NCBI GenBank assembly: GCA_950295325.1
Contig: OX485804.1
Coordinates: 44,082,001 to 44,146,000 of the forward strand
Reading direction: 5' to 3'
DNA from: Polytrichum commune
Taxonomy: Eukaryota; Streptophyta; Polytrichopsida; Polytrichales; Polytrichaceae
DNA: 64,000 nt
Shown: piece by piece, positions 37,140 to 49,581 of the stretch
Numbering within the stretch: position 1 is the stretch's first letter
Layout of the letters: every line of letters starts with the position of its first letter
The notes under the pieces: generated by a model
Told to the model about the DNA's origin: nothing
The model's input: the letters and a program-made list of their open reading frames with translations, nothing else
Database searches by the model: none
Program-made: the position numbers and the translations under genes

Positions 37140-37681
37140 GGGCCACTTCACACACAAGGCTGAAGGCCCTTGACCATGGCAATGTAAGAGCTCTCATTGG
37201 TCGAAAAGGCGGAGACCGTCCAAGTTCACTTCACACTAGGAGGTGAAGGCCTAAAGGCCCAAAGAAAAGTTCGTGGATGAAAAGTCTACATGGAGTCCTA
37301 CATGGCTAGTTGTGGATAAGGGTGCATGGTGGGCTTGACGCAAATTCTGGGAGACCGTGAATTTTTTAATATATTTTCCAGCAGGATAGATTTCAGGACA
37401 GACTGCATGGCAGATTCCAGGACAGACAAACACCACCAAGTAGTTATCTTAAATTAATAAACTTGGAGACATATTATATTAAACCAAATCCTCCCCTCTT
37501 TTTCCGCCAACAAAATATGCAATGGTCCCGCAACATGGTTCATTCTCACTTCACACTATGCTTGAGGGCCAAAGACTACATAAAATGGCTTTCCCAACAC
37601 CCATGGTACGGCCTTTGGATGAGAGTCAAGGGTCCTCACCATTACAAAGTCACGGCTCTTGGCTCATGTGTGAAGTGGCCC
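37140..37681. mobile_element. Harbinger-type MITE copy M3
   Basis: 542 bp, from GGGCCACTTCACACACAAGG to CATGTGTGAAGTGGCCC, flanked by TAA at 37137-37139 and 37682-37684. This is the clearest TAA duplication of the family with M4. The middle (about 37240-37540) differs from the other copies, so M3 represents a variant that shares termini but not the core. Confidence 0.75.
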
Positions 37682-38050
37682 TAAGCTCTTTGTCTCATGG
37701 ACGTTGCAAAGGGTTTCCATGCCTCCGCTGGTTCTTTCCAACTTCTAATTTGCGCAAGTTGATTGTTTGTCAAGTTAAGTGCAATATTGGACTTCTTTTT
37801 TTCACATGCCTTTGGTATTTTAATTTTTTACTTCAGGATTAACATTGCAAGTGGAGCTCCTTCGAATTTATCCACAATGTCCCAAAGGTCCACAAAAGCC
37901 AACCCACCTTCAATCTAAACTTCCAAAGATTGAAGTTTGCTTCATTAAACTTATTAATGATTCTAGTGTCCACCTCCTCGAGTGATGTCATGTTACGCTT
38001 AAAGATTGGCTTTATGTTTTTTATCAACTCAAATCAACCTTTTCTAACCT
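37682..38050. other. No gene seen
   Basis: Contains a 62-codon minus frame (38027-37839, with EVDTRIINKFNEANFNLWKF). The piece FNEANFNLWKFRLK looks like the start of a Copia gag (the usual F-G-N-F-W-K motif), so this may be a further Copia gag scrap on the minus strand. Confidence 0.4.
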
Positions 38051-38870
38051 ATTATATACACTCAAAGGCTTCAAAACCCTCAATCAACCCCTCTTAAGCT
38101 AAAAGAGCTTTTGGCACTTCAATCCACTAAAGTCAAATTCTTTTGCTCTCAATCCCCTCAAGTTGGATCCTCTTGAACTTAGATGAGCCTTTGAGCATTC
38201 AATCTACTTAAGTCAAATGCTTTGAACCTAAAATCGGTCCTCTTAGTTTAAAAAAAATCTTTGCATACTCAATTTACTCACGTCAAATCCTTTTGAACTC
38301 AAATGAGCCCTCTTGGTCTCAAATGTGCCTTTGCACCCTTAATCAATTCAATCAAGCCCTTTCAGTCTCAAATGTGTCTTTACACCCTTTATCAACTTAA
38401 CTAAGTCTATTTGGTCTCGAATGTGCCTTTGCACCATTCATCATTTCAACTAAGCCCTCTTGGTCTCCAATGTGGTTTTGCACCCTCGATCCACTAAAGT
38501 CATATCCTTTTGAACTCAAATGAGGCTCATTCTTTCAAATATGCATGTGCACATTCAAATCACTAGAATTGATTCCTCTTCAATTCAAATATGTTTTTAC
38601 ACCCTCAAACCACTAAAATCAAGTCCCTTTTCAACTCAAATATATCTTTGTACATTCAAACTATTCAAATTAGGCCCCTTTCAATTCTAATGTGTTTCTC
38701 CACCATCAAATCACTCCAATTATGCCCTTTTCAACTCAAATATGCCTTTGCACCCTCAAACCACTTATTCATGCATTTTTTAAAACTCTAATGTGCCTTC
38801 ACTCAAATTAGGCCTTCTTCAACTCAAATATGTCTTTGGAGTGTCAATGTATTCAAATGATCTTGCATAC
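38050..38870. repeat. Degenerate tandem array, about 49-60-bp unit
   Basis: Words such as CTCAAATGTGCCTTTGCACC, TCAACTAAGCCCTCTTGGTC and CACTAAAGTCAAATCCTTTT recur about 14 times with large variation. The plus strand is pyrimidine-rich. Short open frames here (38591-38791 and others) come from the repeat. Confidence 0.75.
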
Positions 38871-39440
38871 ACTTAAATATGCACGATTGCACTTAACAAC
38901 CTTACCTCTTAAAGAAGAAGAAACTGGAGGGTTAGTCTTGATCGGTTCATCATTAAGCAACACCAAGGCTTCTCGAGATCTAAGGTGTGGGGGCAGGTTA
39001 GTTAAGCATGGAGGATTATGATGAAAGGCGGTTCCAACTTCCCCCTCACAACCTTGTGGGATTTCTCGTCTCAAACATTTGGTGGTTTGTTGGGCTTGAA
39101 TCCATTGGCAATTTTTTCTCCTATGCTAGAGCCAAAAGCAGCGGAGTGTTGAAAGTGGAACATTAGATTGCTCGTAGTCATAGAAATGTAATACTAGAAG
39201 GAATAAGGTTGTAATAAGCCTGCAAGGTTGGTCCCTAGTGAGAGAAGAGTTATCCCATGTTGTTAGTAAGAACCAAGTTGAGAATGAGCAATAAAGGGCA
39301 AAGCAAGGGGTGGAGGAGACCATCTCACTCCAAGCATTGTTCATATGCCTTTGTTTATGTGTTCTTGCTTGAGCATTCTCATCTCAAGTCCTATTGACTT
39401 TCAATACGGACAAATCGTGAGGTACTTCCCAAGGAACTAA
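38871..39440. other. No gene seen
   Basis: Three overlapping frames of 60-73 codons are present without known motifs. Confidence 0.35.
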
Positions 39441-40265
39441 AAATTGTATTGGTCATATATATATGGGATCCGCTCCGGCCAGGTAACAAAGTTGACTTCA
39501 TGTGGTCTATCGCCATCATTGAATGGAGGGCCCACACCGCACCGGCTTCCATATGTAAGCAATGCATTCTTTTGCCTCCTAAACACGAGTAAGTTCGTCA
39601 AACACAAGTTATGGGATTACATTCATGCTAGTATGGCTTGGTGGTGGGCCACTTTTATCATGCATGAACTTTGTTGGGGGGAGGACATGTAATTATGAAA
39701 GCTTTCATTAGGAACATGCCTTTTTTGGTGAAAGGATTCCCAATAAACTTGTCAAACATTAAGATTTGACATCTTCTTTGTGGTATTACTATATGGACCA
39801 CTTGGATTGAACACAATGGCAAGGGTTTCAACCAATGTGAATAGAATGAATCCAAGGTTAAATACCACCTATACGAAGACCTCATTATGTACACCAAGGC
39901 AGCTTAGGAGAGGGCCGTCAAGTATGTGTGGAAATTAGCCATTCTCAGCCGAGACATTGCTCCAAGGTTTCAACTAGACATGGAATGGTGGAATCTTTGC
40001 AAGAGGGATACCATAAAAATCACTTGGAATTGGAAACACCAATGTTGGTCACTTGGTGGTCTGGAGTTTGTCCTTGGTTAGTGGGGTGAGAGTTGTCCTC
40101 AGTGGGGTTGGATCACTGTTACTTTTTTATGTGGTGGTGTAACACGTATGAGAAACCCCACTTCCCCTTGACATGGGCGCGTTTTTATCATTGTTGTTCT
40201 CAATCTATCTAAGGTGTTGGCTTCTTCTATCTCAAGCACACAAGGAGAAAAAAAAGGACATATAA
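39440..40265 (+). pseudogene. LINE relic, 3' end (zf-RVT region and tail)
   Basis: In one frame: FVKHKLWDYIHASMAWWWAT and FIMHELCWGE, then after a shift GITIWTTWIEHNGKGFNQ and LIMYTKAA-ERAVKYVWKL. The same words, in the same order, occur on the minus strand at 57.8-57.4 kb (FTMHELCG, ITLWAIWINRTTRF, LIMYTKAAWE). The pattern W-IW-I/E-R/H is typical of the C-terminal zinc-binding region of plant LINE reverse transcriptases. In-frame TAGs at two Trp positions suggest mutational decay. A-rich sequence near 40240-40265 may be the tail. Confidence 0.7.
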
Positions 40266-43070
40266 AATGATAATTGGATGAACTTTAGATGAGATCACAA
40301 TTGACATGTTACACTGATTATCCCAATTAGTGCATGTTATGATTCGAAATTACGCAATGCTATAACTATTCAATTAAAATGTAATAAATTACCATGAAAA
40401 TCCATTTATGTTCTATAACGTGTGAATAACCTACAAAAGTATCATTAGCAAAACTGAGCACCCGAGTAAGATGTTAGTGGATCGTGCAACTCCGAATAGT
40501 AACACGCACTAATTGGAATAAATCGGTGTATCTTAGGATGCCAATACCTAACCGTAAACAACTACCTGAGCAATTTAGGTTACCTGCTAATTGACTTCGA
40601 TTACTTCCCCCTCATTCACACCCTCACCATAATAGGCATGGACTCCCCGTCCATTCGATTGTCATGGAATTTTGACCCACATTAGCAAACGGACCCTCTA
40701 ATTCTTCACGATTAATTTAGGGATAGAATTTGCGCCAAAATTGGAGGGCACTCATGGGCCCAAACCGACCTTCCGTGGGGCCTTGTTTTAGCTCCCGGTT
40801 TCGGCTTTGCTTAATTAGCCATTTTGGAGATGTAGAGAATCGGATAAATAAAACGTGTGGCCATTTCAAGACATTTGGGAATGAGTGTTGTCCCAAACCC
40901 AGATGGTTCAATTCCGTGAACTGCCAATATGCCACATCTCGGGATATAACTTGACCCCAAACCCTTGGAGGAACTTCAAGGTTGTTTTTCCTCAAAAACA
41001 ACCAAGTCTCCCCACTTAAGGTAGGTGTCTCTTAAATGGTTACTTTTCCGAGTATCCCACTTCTTTGTGGGACACGGAGTGTCACATGGGCCCGTCTTTT
41101 GAGACATGTCACAAATGAGACGTTGCGAGCTACCGTCAATTTAGATCACATTCATACAAGTTCAAATCAAAACCAAACACCATCGGAAGATATCAAACAA
41201 AAAATGGTGTCCATTGAACATTTGCTTACCTTGGAAGTGAAATATATATATGCATGAATTTTGGACAATCCCATTTGTCAATATGACGTATCCTAGATCA
41301 CAAGACTACATAGTTATGATGGTTGGTCAACAAGGAATACGAACATTTGATCTTGTGGTTGTTGTGTTGTTTTGATGTTTTGATCCCAACAAGTGCATCC
41401 CCTTCTAATTTTTAGACAAGTGGTTTGTCCAAATATACTTCAAATGTCAGTTCACTATACTCATTTTACCCTAACAAAATTGGTGGGATGTCAAATAGAA
41501 AATCATTTGGTCTGAGACTCCTCTACCCTAGACTATTTGGGGTCACTAAAGCCATTTCTAGAGTTGATTGTCTCTATATAGACAATCATAGACTATAGAA
41601 TACTTTTATGTGTTTTCACCTTTCTATGGATGTCACAAAAAGAAGAGGTTGATGGTAGTTTAGACGGGATTACACCCAATATGACACCACATGTAGGCTA
41701 GAGAGTTTTAGTGCTTAAATATTGGAAGCTGAAATATTGAGAGGTTGAAGAAAGGAACCGTCTCATTGGTGGGGAGCCCCTTACGTATACCTATCGCTCA
41801 AGCCTATAAGGAAAGCGTGCTCACATTCACGCCATGCCCAAACACCAATATTTCTTTTTCTTTTCTTCATTTGAGCCCTCTTTACACTTGAGCTTTCAAT
41901 TGAAGATTTAAACTTTATTGGGCTTGCGATGTTTGGAAGGCATCTTGATGGATCTCAGTAGAATAACTATGACAAACACTCAGTTAAAATCCTAAATAAC
42001 TTAAGCTATTGCATAAAGACTACTTAGGTGTGTCAAGAGTTTGAACTCTCATTTTGTAGGCCCCAAACCAATAGGCTTTCAAACATTCGTCGATTTGGCA
42101 TGAGTTATCTCTTGTTTGGTACCATGTCGTACATTGAGTGCAACTACTTTACACTTGTTCAAAGTGTCGAGAACTTGAGGATTTGTCAATATCTCAATAG
42201 TTTGAACTTTGGATGCAAGCTTGTCAACTCCATAAACATTTCAAGCACAAGCTCTCAACTGAAGTTTTAGTGTAGAGAACTTAAAAGCTTAGAGATTGAA
42301 ATTTGAGTCATTGAAGATCATTGAAGTCCACTTCACTTGATTCAATATTAGCTTTTAGCATGAAAGCCTAGAATTTCTACTAAGCTTACCACTTTTCTTA
42401 AATTGCACATCAAGTGTGGAACATTTCCATATAATCCAACAAAATCTTGGTCAAATGCCGAGCTATCCCATGAAGGTGGTTTTGGAATGTCAAGAGTTTG
42501 AGCTTGAGAATTTTACGGCATTCTTTGGTTTGTCACGAAATCTCCTTTGTTGAAGAAAATCACTTTGTTTATACCTCGCTTCAAAATGGCTTATATGCAA
42601 TTCCTTAAATCATCGAGGGCTTGAAGATCGGTTAAAGTCTAACTAATTTGAGTTTTGGATGACAAATTGTCAAATTCAAACATGCAAGTTTGAGCTCTTA
42701 ACTTGAGCTTGTAACGTGAAAAGGGCTTATGGTGGCTTACGATTACTATATATATAACTTCCCAAAACAAATGCCAAGAGTTTCTCATAGACGCTTCCAA
42801 TTGGATCCATCATGCACCATTTAAGTGTAGTAAGCCTAGTAAATAGATCGAACTCTTGAATGGAGAGAAGTGAACTTAAGTAGAAAAGCATGAGTCATGA
42901 CTAATAGGCTTCACGCCCACCTCTTAGTCTCTCTTCCCCCTCTTTAAAAAGGGACCTCATGAAGATCGCTTAGGAATGTCTAGACTTTGAGGTTTAGGTT
43001 TGTGAGTGTCAACCTACGGGCTTCCAAGAATTCTATCGAATTCTCCTTCATGTTGTCATTTTCTATGCAC
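40266..43070. other. Long stretch with no gene seen
   Basis: Only short frames without motifs. Between 42.0 and 42.7 kb the words CAAGAGTTTGA, GAGCTTGAG and GAACTTGAGG recur irregularly, hinting at an old degenerate repeat. GAACTTCAAGGTTGTTTTTC near 40970 and the G/C content there are unremarkable. Confidence 0.4.
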
Positions 43071-43920
43071 AACATCTTGTGCAATTTTTTTGTCTTGATT
43101 GGATGCCTATATTTGAGTGGTGTGTGGTGTATAGAATGAACCTCTAGAAAGAAAATGGTAAAAAGATTGGAAACTATGTTGACTATGCACTTTCAAATTT
43201 TGTTAACAAATCGTGGTTCAATAGACAACACAATTAGGGGGAATCCACACTTTGATAATGGATAATATGTTCATATGAGGTCCAAAACTTTTGAAGGCAG
43301 TGGCCACGACCTCAATTTAGATTTGCTAATGAAAACATGCTAATAGGGTGTTTAGTACCCTAGGAGAAGTGAACTAATAGGGAGAAGCAACCGTTGAAGA
43401 CCCATGTAAGGTATTTGGTCTCTCTCTTTGATTGGGCACATGTATTTTGAGTAATAAATGGCAAGGTGTTCAGTTAAGAACACACACCCAATTGGCACGT
43501 GTTATGATGAGATTGGGTCATGTGCTCAAAATGCATACAATAATTTAACTTCATAAGCATGTGGGAGTTTAAAGAGAAGAAAATAATTCAAGTTATGACA
43601 ACTTTTGCATCTGAACTTCAATTTGAAACTTGGAGCAACAATATACATGATCATGCAATGGCAACTGGATTAGACAATTATAATATGATCCAACAATACA
43701 CAAATATTTGTGGAGTTGGAAGCGCCCACAACACATCTTAAGGGAGACACCCCTTATTCCATTCTTCTTCCTATTAGTGCACCTATATGTGAGTGGTATG
43801 TTGTTTAATTTGGTATGGCTTCAAAAGTGAGCGGATTGCATGTTCAACATGTGATAACCATACTAGACTCAAAAGTCAACATATTAGGAGGAGGGGGGGG
43901 GGGGGGCTATATGACCATTT
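43071..43920. repeat. Diverged R-like repeat pieces
   Basis: The words TTGATTGGATGCCTATATTTGA and later ATGAGATTGGGTCATGTGCTC, TGCACCTATATGTGAGTGGT match parts of the R repeats at 10.6 and 11.0 kb. A run of 14 G lies at 43893-43906. No gene seen. Confidence 0.45.
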
Positions 43921-44501
43921 ACTGAGCACAAAAATCTTCAATTTGATAATGAATGAGATTTTCATACGACTTCCAGAAATTGTGAGGAAAATGTATGCAA
44001 CCTTGAGTTGGATTTGCTACTCATCGTCTCCTAATTGTGTGTATCATACTAGAAGAGAAGTAGGCCAATCAAACACACACACATACACACACACACCATC
44101 TAAGACCCATCTAATTTATAAGGCATCAACAATAATCACGGTTGTCAGAGCTCCAAAATTGTGCATCGCTATAAATGCCAGTTTGCATGGGGTCCCAAGT
44201 CTCAACATGAAGGCAAAGTCCCAACTTTTGAGCTTCGAGAAACCATTAAAATATATTAAATTTAGATCTTGAATATTTTAGCAAAAAATTGTCGAGACAA
44301 TGTGTGGAGAGTTGGGTCTAATTATTTGCTCGACCCAACTCTCAACACAAGTCCCATACCTCACCTCCAAAAAACGTTTTCATGTAGGCATCCATGTCAT
44401 ACTAGGGACATAGGACTTGGAACTCCATGTGAAGTGGTAAGTCCCAACTTCCATTCTCTCAATGATAAAGATTGCACTCATTGACCTCAAGTGACTTGGG
44501 A
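43921..44501. other. No gene seen
   Basis: Contains an (AC)n-like tract near 44077-44097 and short chance frames. The frame 43793-44272 has no known motif. Confidence 0.35.
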
Positions 44502-44521
44502 CGTGTGTGAAGTGGCCTTAA
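44502..44521. repeat. Extra MITE end abutting M4, sharing TAA
   Basis: CGTGTGTGAAGTGGCCT, the right terminus of the MITE family, ends at 44518 and is followed by TAA (44519-44521) and then directly by the left terminus of M4. The rest of the expected neighbouring MITE is not visible to the left. Confidence 0.55.
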
Positions 44522-45021
44522 AGGCCACTTCACACACAACCCAAAAGCTGTGAGCATGAAATTGTGGGAGCCCAAAAAGAAAGTGTCCAAAGACCATCCC
44601 AAGACACCTCCAAAATCATGTAGCGTGGTCACAAATCCTCCAACGTAGTGTGAAGTCATATGTGACCGGGCCCTCAACCAAATGCTATTTCAATGAAATT
44701 CTATTCACGTAGATCCTCACACATGCTAAAACAAAATAAACCAACGATTATGAACGTTCGTAGTGCCATGGTCTCACGGTTTTCTGTTAAGCCTACCTCC
44801 AAGAGATGATTTCTGAAAATAATCCAAGTGACCATGAAACGTGATCCAATCGATGCCACGTAGGAATCCATGTAGACTTTACATCCATCTTGCATTCACA
44901 CACTCCGTTGGTCCCTCAAGCGGAGTGGGAAGCGAACTTGGACCGGCTCCGTCTTTTCCACCAATGAGAGTGCTCGAAGTGTCTTGGTCACGGGCTCTCA
45001 GTCTCGTGTGTGAAGTGGCCC
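44522..45021. mobile_element. Harbinger-type MITE copy M4
   Basis: 500 bp, from AGGCCACTTCACACACAACC to CGTGTGTGAAGTGGCCC, with TAA at 44519-44521 and 45022-45024. Same orientation as M1 and closely similar to it (for example CATGAAATTGTG and CCTCCAAAATCATGTAG). It lacks the foldback and the minisatellite of M1 and so shows the empty sites. Confidence 0.8.
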
Positions 45022-45496
45022 TAAGTATCTGTGAGCATGTGATTCTTTGTTGCCCTCTGGTATCTTTGAGCATATACTAACCAAGGTTTCATGCGAACAT
45101 ATGAATATCCCTCTCACCTCGATTCTCAGTGCCTCCAGATGCTTCCACTTACAAACAACAACAAAGAACAAGCAACAAACAACAACCAGCTACACATCGT
45201 CCTCATCTCACTTCTTTCTTTGTACACTCAAAAAGCCAATGTCTAAATGGGGACTCAATCTCGGTGGCCTGTATGTTCACACTTCCAAAAGTTATGTGTG
45301 GGTCCTCACGGCGAAAAAGCTATGTAAGTTTATAGGTTCAAGTGTGTGCATGATGGAGAGGGAAGGGGGGTTATTGTATACTAGCGTGCCTTTCATTCAA
45401 CCAACATAAAAAATCGCCCTAAAATAGATCGCAGTCCGGAGGTTACTTTTGGGTCGATTTGACACCAGAATTAGCTTGAACAATCCCGACTCAATG
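45022..45496. other. No gene seen
   Basis: Two overlapping frames (45047-45409 and 45129-45335) lack known motifs. Near 45370-45410 the words ATACTAGCGTGCC and CAACCAACATAAAAAATCG resemble, in reverse, part of the tandem unit at 45.7-46.4 kb and a piece near 56.13-56.18 kb. Confidence 0.4.
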
Positions 45497-45700
45497 GACG
45501 GGGAGAACCAACCGCTTTTCAGAGGTGAACCGGTTGAGGTTCAAGGCTTCAGGATAATTACCGATCATTATGGGGGGGGGGGGATTTGTGAACTATAACT
45601 CAAATTAATAAAGAAACCCCAAAGATCACAACTTGGAACCGGTTGGACTTGGAAGCACTAGGATCTTGACCGATGATGTGTAATAATCTCCCCGGACACT
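45497..45700 (-). repeat. Dispersed element A, copy A2
   Basis: From GACGGGGAGAACCAACCGC to CTCCCCGGACACT, with core GGTTGGACTTGGAAGCACTA. Same orientation as A1. A run of 12 G lies inside (45572-45583). No coding capacity. Confidence 0.65.
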
Positions 45701-45719
45701 GCCCTGACTTTGTTCACTC

Positions 45720-46072
45720 GAGATCATTTGAGATGAATCAACAACAAACTTATAGGGGTCAAGTTAGTATGTTGGATGGATGAGATGTATGTTCATATAC
45801 TCTCTTTTTCTTTCTCTCTCTCTCTTTGCCTGCAATCCTGACTTTGTTTACTCGAAATTGTTTTTTGATGAATCAACAACAAACCTATAGGGGTCAAGTT
45901 GGTATGTTGGATGGATGAGAGATACACTCATATACATTCTCTCTCTCTCTCTCTCTCTCTCTGCATGATCACCGCAGTCCCGAATTTGTTTACTCGAGAT
46001 CATTTGAGATGAATCAACAACAAACTTATAGGGGTGAAGTTGGTATGTTGGATGGATGAGAGGTACACTCAT

Positions 46073-46144
<72 letters not shown>

Positions 46145-46440
46145 CATGATCACCGCAGTCCCGAATTTGTTTACTCAAGATCATTTGAGATGAATCAACA
46201 ACAAACTTATAGGGGTGAAGTTGGTATGTTGGATGGATGAGAGGTACACTCATATACTCTCTCTCTCTCTCTCTCTCTGCATGATCACCGCAATCCCGAC
46301 CTTGTTTACTCAAGATCATTTGAGATGAATCAACAACAAACCTATAGGAGTCAAGTTGATATGTTGGATAGATGAGAGATACGCTCATGTACGATATAAT
46401 TCTCTCTCTCTCCATGCATGGTCAACGTAGTGTGAATTAA
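45720..46440. repeat. Tandem array of five units, each ending in (CT)n
   Basis: The word GATGAATCAACAACAAAC occurs at about 45734, 45868, 46010, 46189 and 46326. Each unit continues with CTATAGGGGTCAAGTTGGTA, ATGTTGGATGGATGAGAG and CTCATATAC, then a CT tract, then GCATGATCACCGCAGTCCCG. The CT tract ranges from short to about 62 bp (46075-46138), so units differ mainly in its length. Long Arg/Glu frames on the minus strand are made by the repeat. Confidence 0.9.
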
Positions 46441-46465
46441 GAGAGAGAGAGAGAGAGAGAGGGAG
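46441..46465. repeat. (GA)n tract opposing the upstream (CT)n tracts
   Basis: GAGAGA repeats on the plus strand close the array; the strand composition is the opposite of the CT tracts to the left. Confidence 0.85.
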
Positions 46466-48094
46466 AAAGGAAACACATGATGTTGATAAATAAAGATGAT
46501 GTGGCAATAAGGACCGAATGACTCCATCATAGGAGGAGTCGTATTGGTGCGAGGCAAAGGTGCATTTTTGAGAAAGGTAGGTTAAGCTATAGGTGCTTCA
46601 AAAGGTGAACTCCCGGACTGATCCTCGTTTTGGGCACTCGTGTCATGGAGGGCTCGAAATCATGCTCTCCAAGTTTGGGGATGCTTTCGTAGTGTAGAAC
46701 GCTAGGTGCACCAATTTGTCCTATTAGTGTGGGTTGATGTTTGAAGTTACATGCTGCATGTTATAACTCAATATTGCGTGATTAACATTCTTCACCAAGG
46801 AAAATGGTGTCGTGTTCCTTGATTTGTGTGCAGTGCAATGCTCACGCTAAGTATTGTGGATTGGTGTTTGGAGTTACGTGATGTTATCAATGTTTACAAA
46901 AGATATCGATCTTTAACAAACCACGACATGTAATGTTTACATTTGATTAGTATGGCTCACAATGCTCATCGAACATTGGTGGCAACTAGAGAAATTGTCG
47001 TATGACACTTGGCGCTTCGTGACTAGCCATGAAGCCCACTTTCATTAACATGACGCATCCATATTGATGCTATACTAACTCATACCCTGGCCACACTAGG
47101 GGGACCAGCCAAGCAGTCAACTAACCAGTCCGGTCCCCCCCCCCCCCGCGCGGCAGGCGCATACGCCATATCCGGACAGGTCAGGCTGGCTAGCCTTCAA
47201 CATAACAAGTTGGCACTAACATTTTTTATGAATAAGTTTACAAATATTGTCATCTCAATTTACATCATCGGCCGGACAAGGGCCCTAATGCCAACCACAA
47301 CCCCACCCAGGCTACAACTAGAGGACTGGCTAGTGCCAGGCCACATGGAGCCGGCCCAGCCCAATGCCTCCCTTGTCGGCTGGCCCATGCACGGCTGGTG
47401 TGGTTGGGGTATCAAATATCAAGTGTAGGTCATGTACATACTAAGAACTATTTAATTTTCTTGGTAAAAAAAACAATGTTCCGAGTAAACAACAACGGTT
47501 TAAAATCCAAACAATAGCCCATGTTATTCACCAAAAATGTATCTACACATGTCATTTCGATAAAAATCGGTAGTATTGGTAAAGAGGTAAGCAATGTGTA
47601 GAAACTCCGAGCGGTAACCCATAGTAATGAATAGGGTAAAGCGGTGCACTACTTGACAACATAGAAACACCTGTAGCCTTGACATGTTTGTGGGGAAGTT
47701 GAAGCCACTCGGGCCAGATTTAGCCACAGCTTGGAGACATCAAAAGTCGGAAAGTTAGTTAACAGTCTTTGGACAACTTTAAATTCTTTGGGCACGAGTA
47801 ATGAATTTGCCTTTGGACTCCCGGTTCATCTCCAACTGGGTGATAGCTGCCGATGATCATGGTGTTTTGTGACCAAAGTTTTTGCTTCCAAAAGGCTAAT
47901 AGTTCGACTCACTTTCAAACACACCATGGAGGTGGAGCAAACCCACTTCGTGCTTGGAGACGGTTTATTAATAGCCAACCTTTAAGTTACAGGAAGCTGA
48001 AAAATGCCTATTAAATATTCCCTTGCTAAATGGGTCCGTCAGTTCCTAGAATATAATGAGTCGGTATTTTCAGAGCAATTTTAGAGTATATACC
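46466..48094. other. No gene seen; GC-rich patch inside
   Basis: 47090-47420 is much richer in G and C than its surroundings, with repeated words based on GGCTGG/CCAGCC and a run of 13 C at 47135-47147. Its 72-codon frame (47210-47428) is unconvincing. The rest shows nothing I recognise. Confidence 0.4.
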
Positions 48095-48420
48095 CCAATT
48101 TATTAAAAGAAAAACTGAAAGATGTCAACTAAAAGATGGAACCAGTTGGTCTTGGAAGCACTAGGATCTCGACCGATTGTGTCCTTAACCGATTGTTTCC
48201 GGGAAGATTTTTGGGCATAATCGGTTGAGATCCTAGTGTTTCCAAGCCCAACCGGTTACATGTTGACATCTTTTGGGTTTTCTATATTAATTTGAGGTAT
48301 ATTCTATAAATTCCTCTAAAGTGATTGGTAATTTTCTTGAAGTCTTGAAGTCTTGAACTTCAACCGGTTATTTCTCAAACTCAACCGGTTCATCTGTAAC
48401 TATATATTGGTTCTCCCCAT
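48095..48420. repeat. Dispersed element A, copy A3: partial and full copy head to head
   Basis: 48195-48420 is a near-full plus-strand copy ending GGTTCTCCCC. Just before it, 48095-48190 holds the matching part in reverse (GTTGGTCTTGGAAGCACTAG against CTAGTGTTTCCAAGCCCAAC). The two arms form an inverted repeat of about 80 bp each, centred near 48185. Confidence 0.65.
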
Positions 48421-49272
48421 TCATTTGTCCTTGATTCTCTAAACATTGTCTTGGGGATAAGAAAAACATGCGTTTATAGTAAAGGCACCCATTGCCGACC
48501 AAGACCCCTTTGGCAGTCTATAGGGTGTCGTAATTTCAATCATGATGGGACTCAGTTTCAACCATGGCGGAACCAGTACTGCCATGACACATATCAAGGT
48601 TTTTAGTGCTAAAGTGAGGAGGAATGAGCTGTTATGGTAGACTCTATACATTGGAAATATGTTCGGACCAACTTTTGGCTCCAAAAATCCACAATAACTT
48701 CAATTTAAGGAATAAAATTACCAAAAAAATTGTAGTTCTCCTTATTTTCATCTTCCTACATGGGAAATGTTTTGCACTGCCTTATACTTCTCCAGACTTG
48801 GTGCATAATCTCTTAAGTGATAAGTTTTGGTGCCTCTACTCTAGTACTAGACAATTAACAAATCCTAATCGAGGTCGTAGCCACTTTCCTTGTAATTTTC
48901 TAGAGCTCATATGGTTATTTTATTAATCATCAAAGCAACGACACTCTTGCTCATTAAACACTCATATAACTTAGGGCATGTTTACAAGAAAACCATTATG
49001 CCATGGCTCTCACAAATCCTTGATTCTCATTGGTTGGGAATATCATGGGTCTGTGCTTTATGTTTACATGAGGGCAATTTTGGACTACAACCCATAATGT
49101 TTTTAGTATATGACAATCTACATGGAATCCACACATGGCAAGTATGGATCATGTTGGCCAAATTGTAGCAAATTTTCGGGGATAACTCTTGAAGGTAGGG
49201 TTTGCGAAATGTGGGGTGATTTTATCTTCATACTATGGGCTTGTGACCTCCAAAGGCTATAGTCCCCCATGG
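48421..49272. other. No gene seen
   Basis: Short overlapping frames (48624-49168) without motifs; ordinary composition. Confidence 0.35.
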
Positions 49273-49581
49273 GTGTAACTTTGACAAAGTTTCTAAAAAA
49301 AATTGACGTTTGACATGCAAAAACTTGCACCAAAGAAAAATGCACGTCAATTGATACTCACAATTTAGAATTTGACACATAGTGTGACTTGTGAAGAAAA
49401 AAATCACATCTCAATTGACATGTTGAATATTGAATGGCACATACTACTAGGCAACTTGAAATTGAAGTGACATCTTAGAATAAGATGTAGTGTCAATTGA
49501 CATTCATTTTGTTTTTGCAAACATGACGTGACACTTGGATTTGAGGTTGAACGTCATATGAAGTTTGTTAAACATACACAA
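49273..49581. repeat. Dispersed element B, copy B2
   Basis: Matches B1 (53703-54030) over about 300 bp: TTTGACAAAGTTT, TGCACGTCAATTGA, CATAGTGTGACTTGTGAAG, GGCACATACTACTAGGC, GTCAATTGACATTCAT and TGTTAAACATACACA. Both copies have short inverted ends. Noncoding. Confidence 0.65.

Noticed and set aside
45848-46415. Arg-Glu repeat proteins on the minus strand
   Set aside because: They translate the (CT)n tracts.
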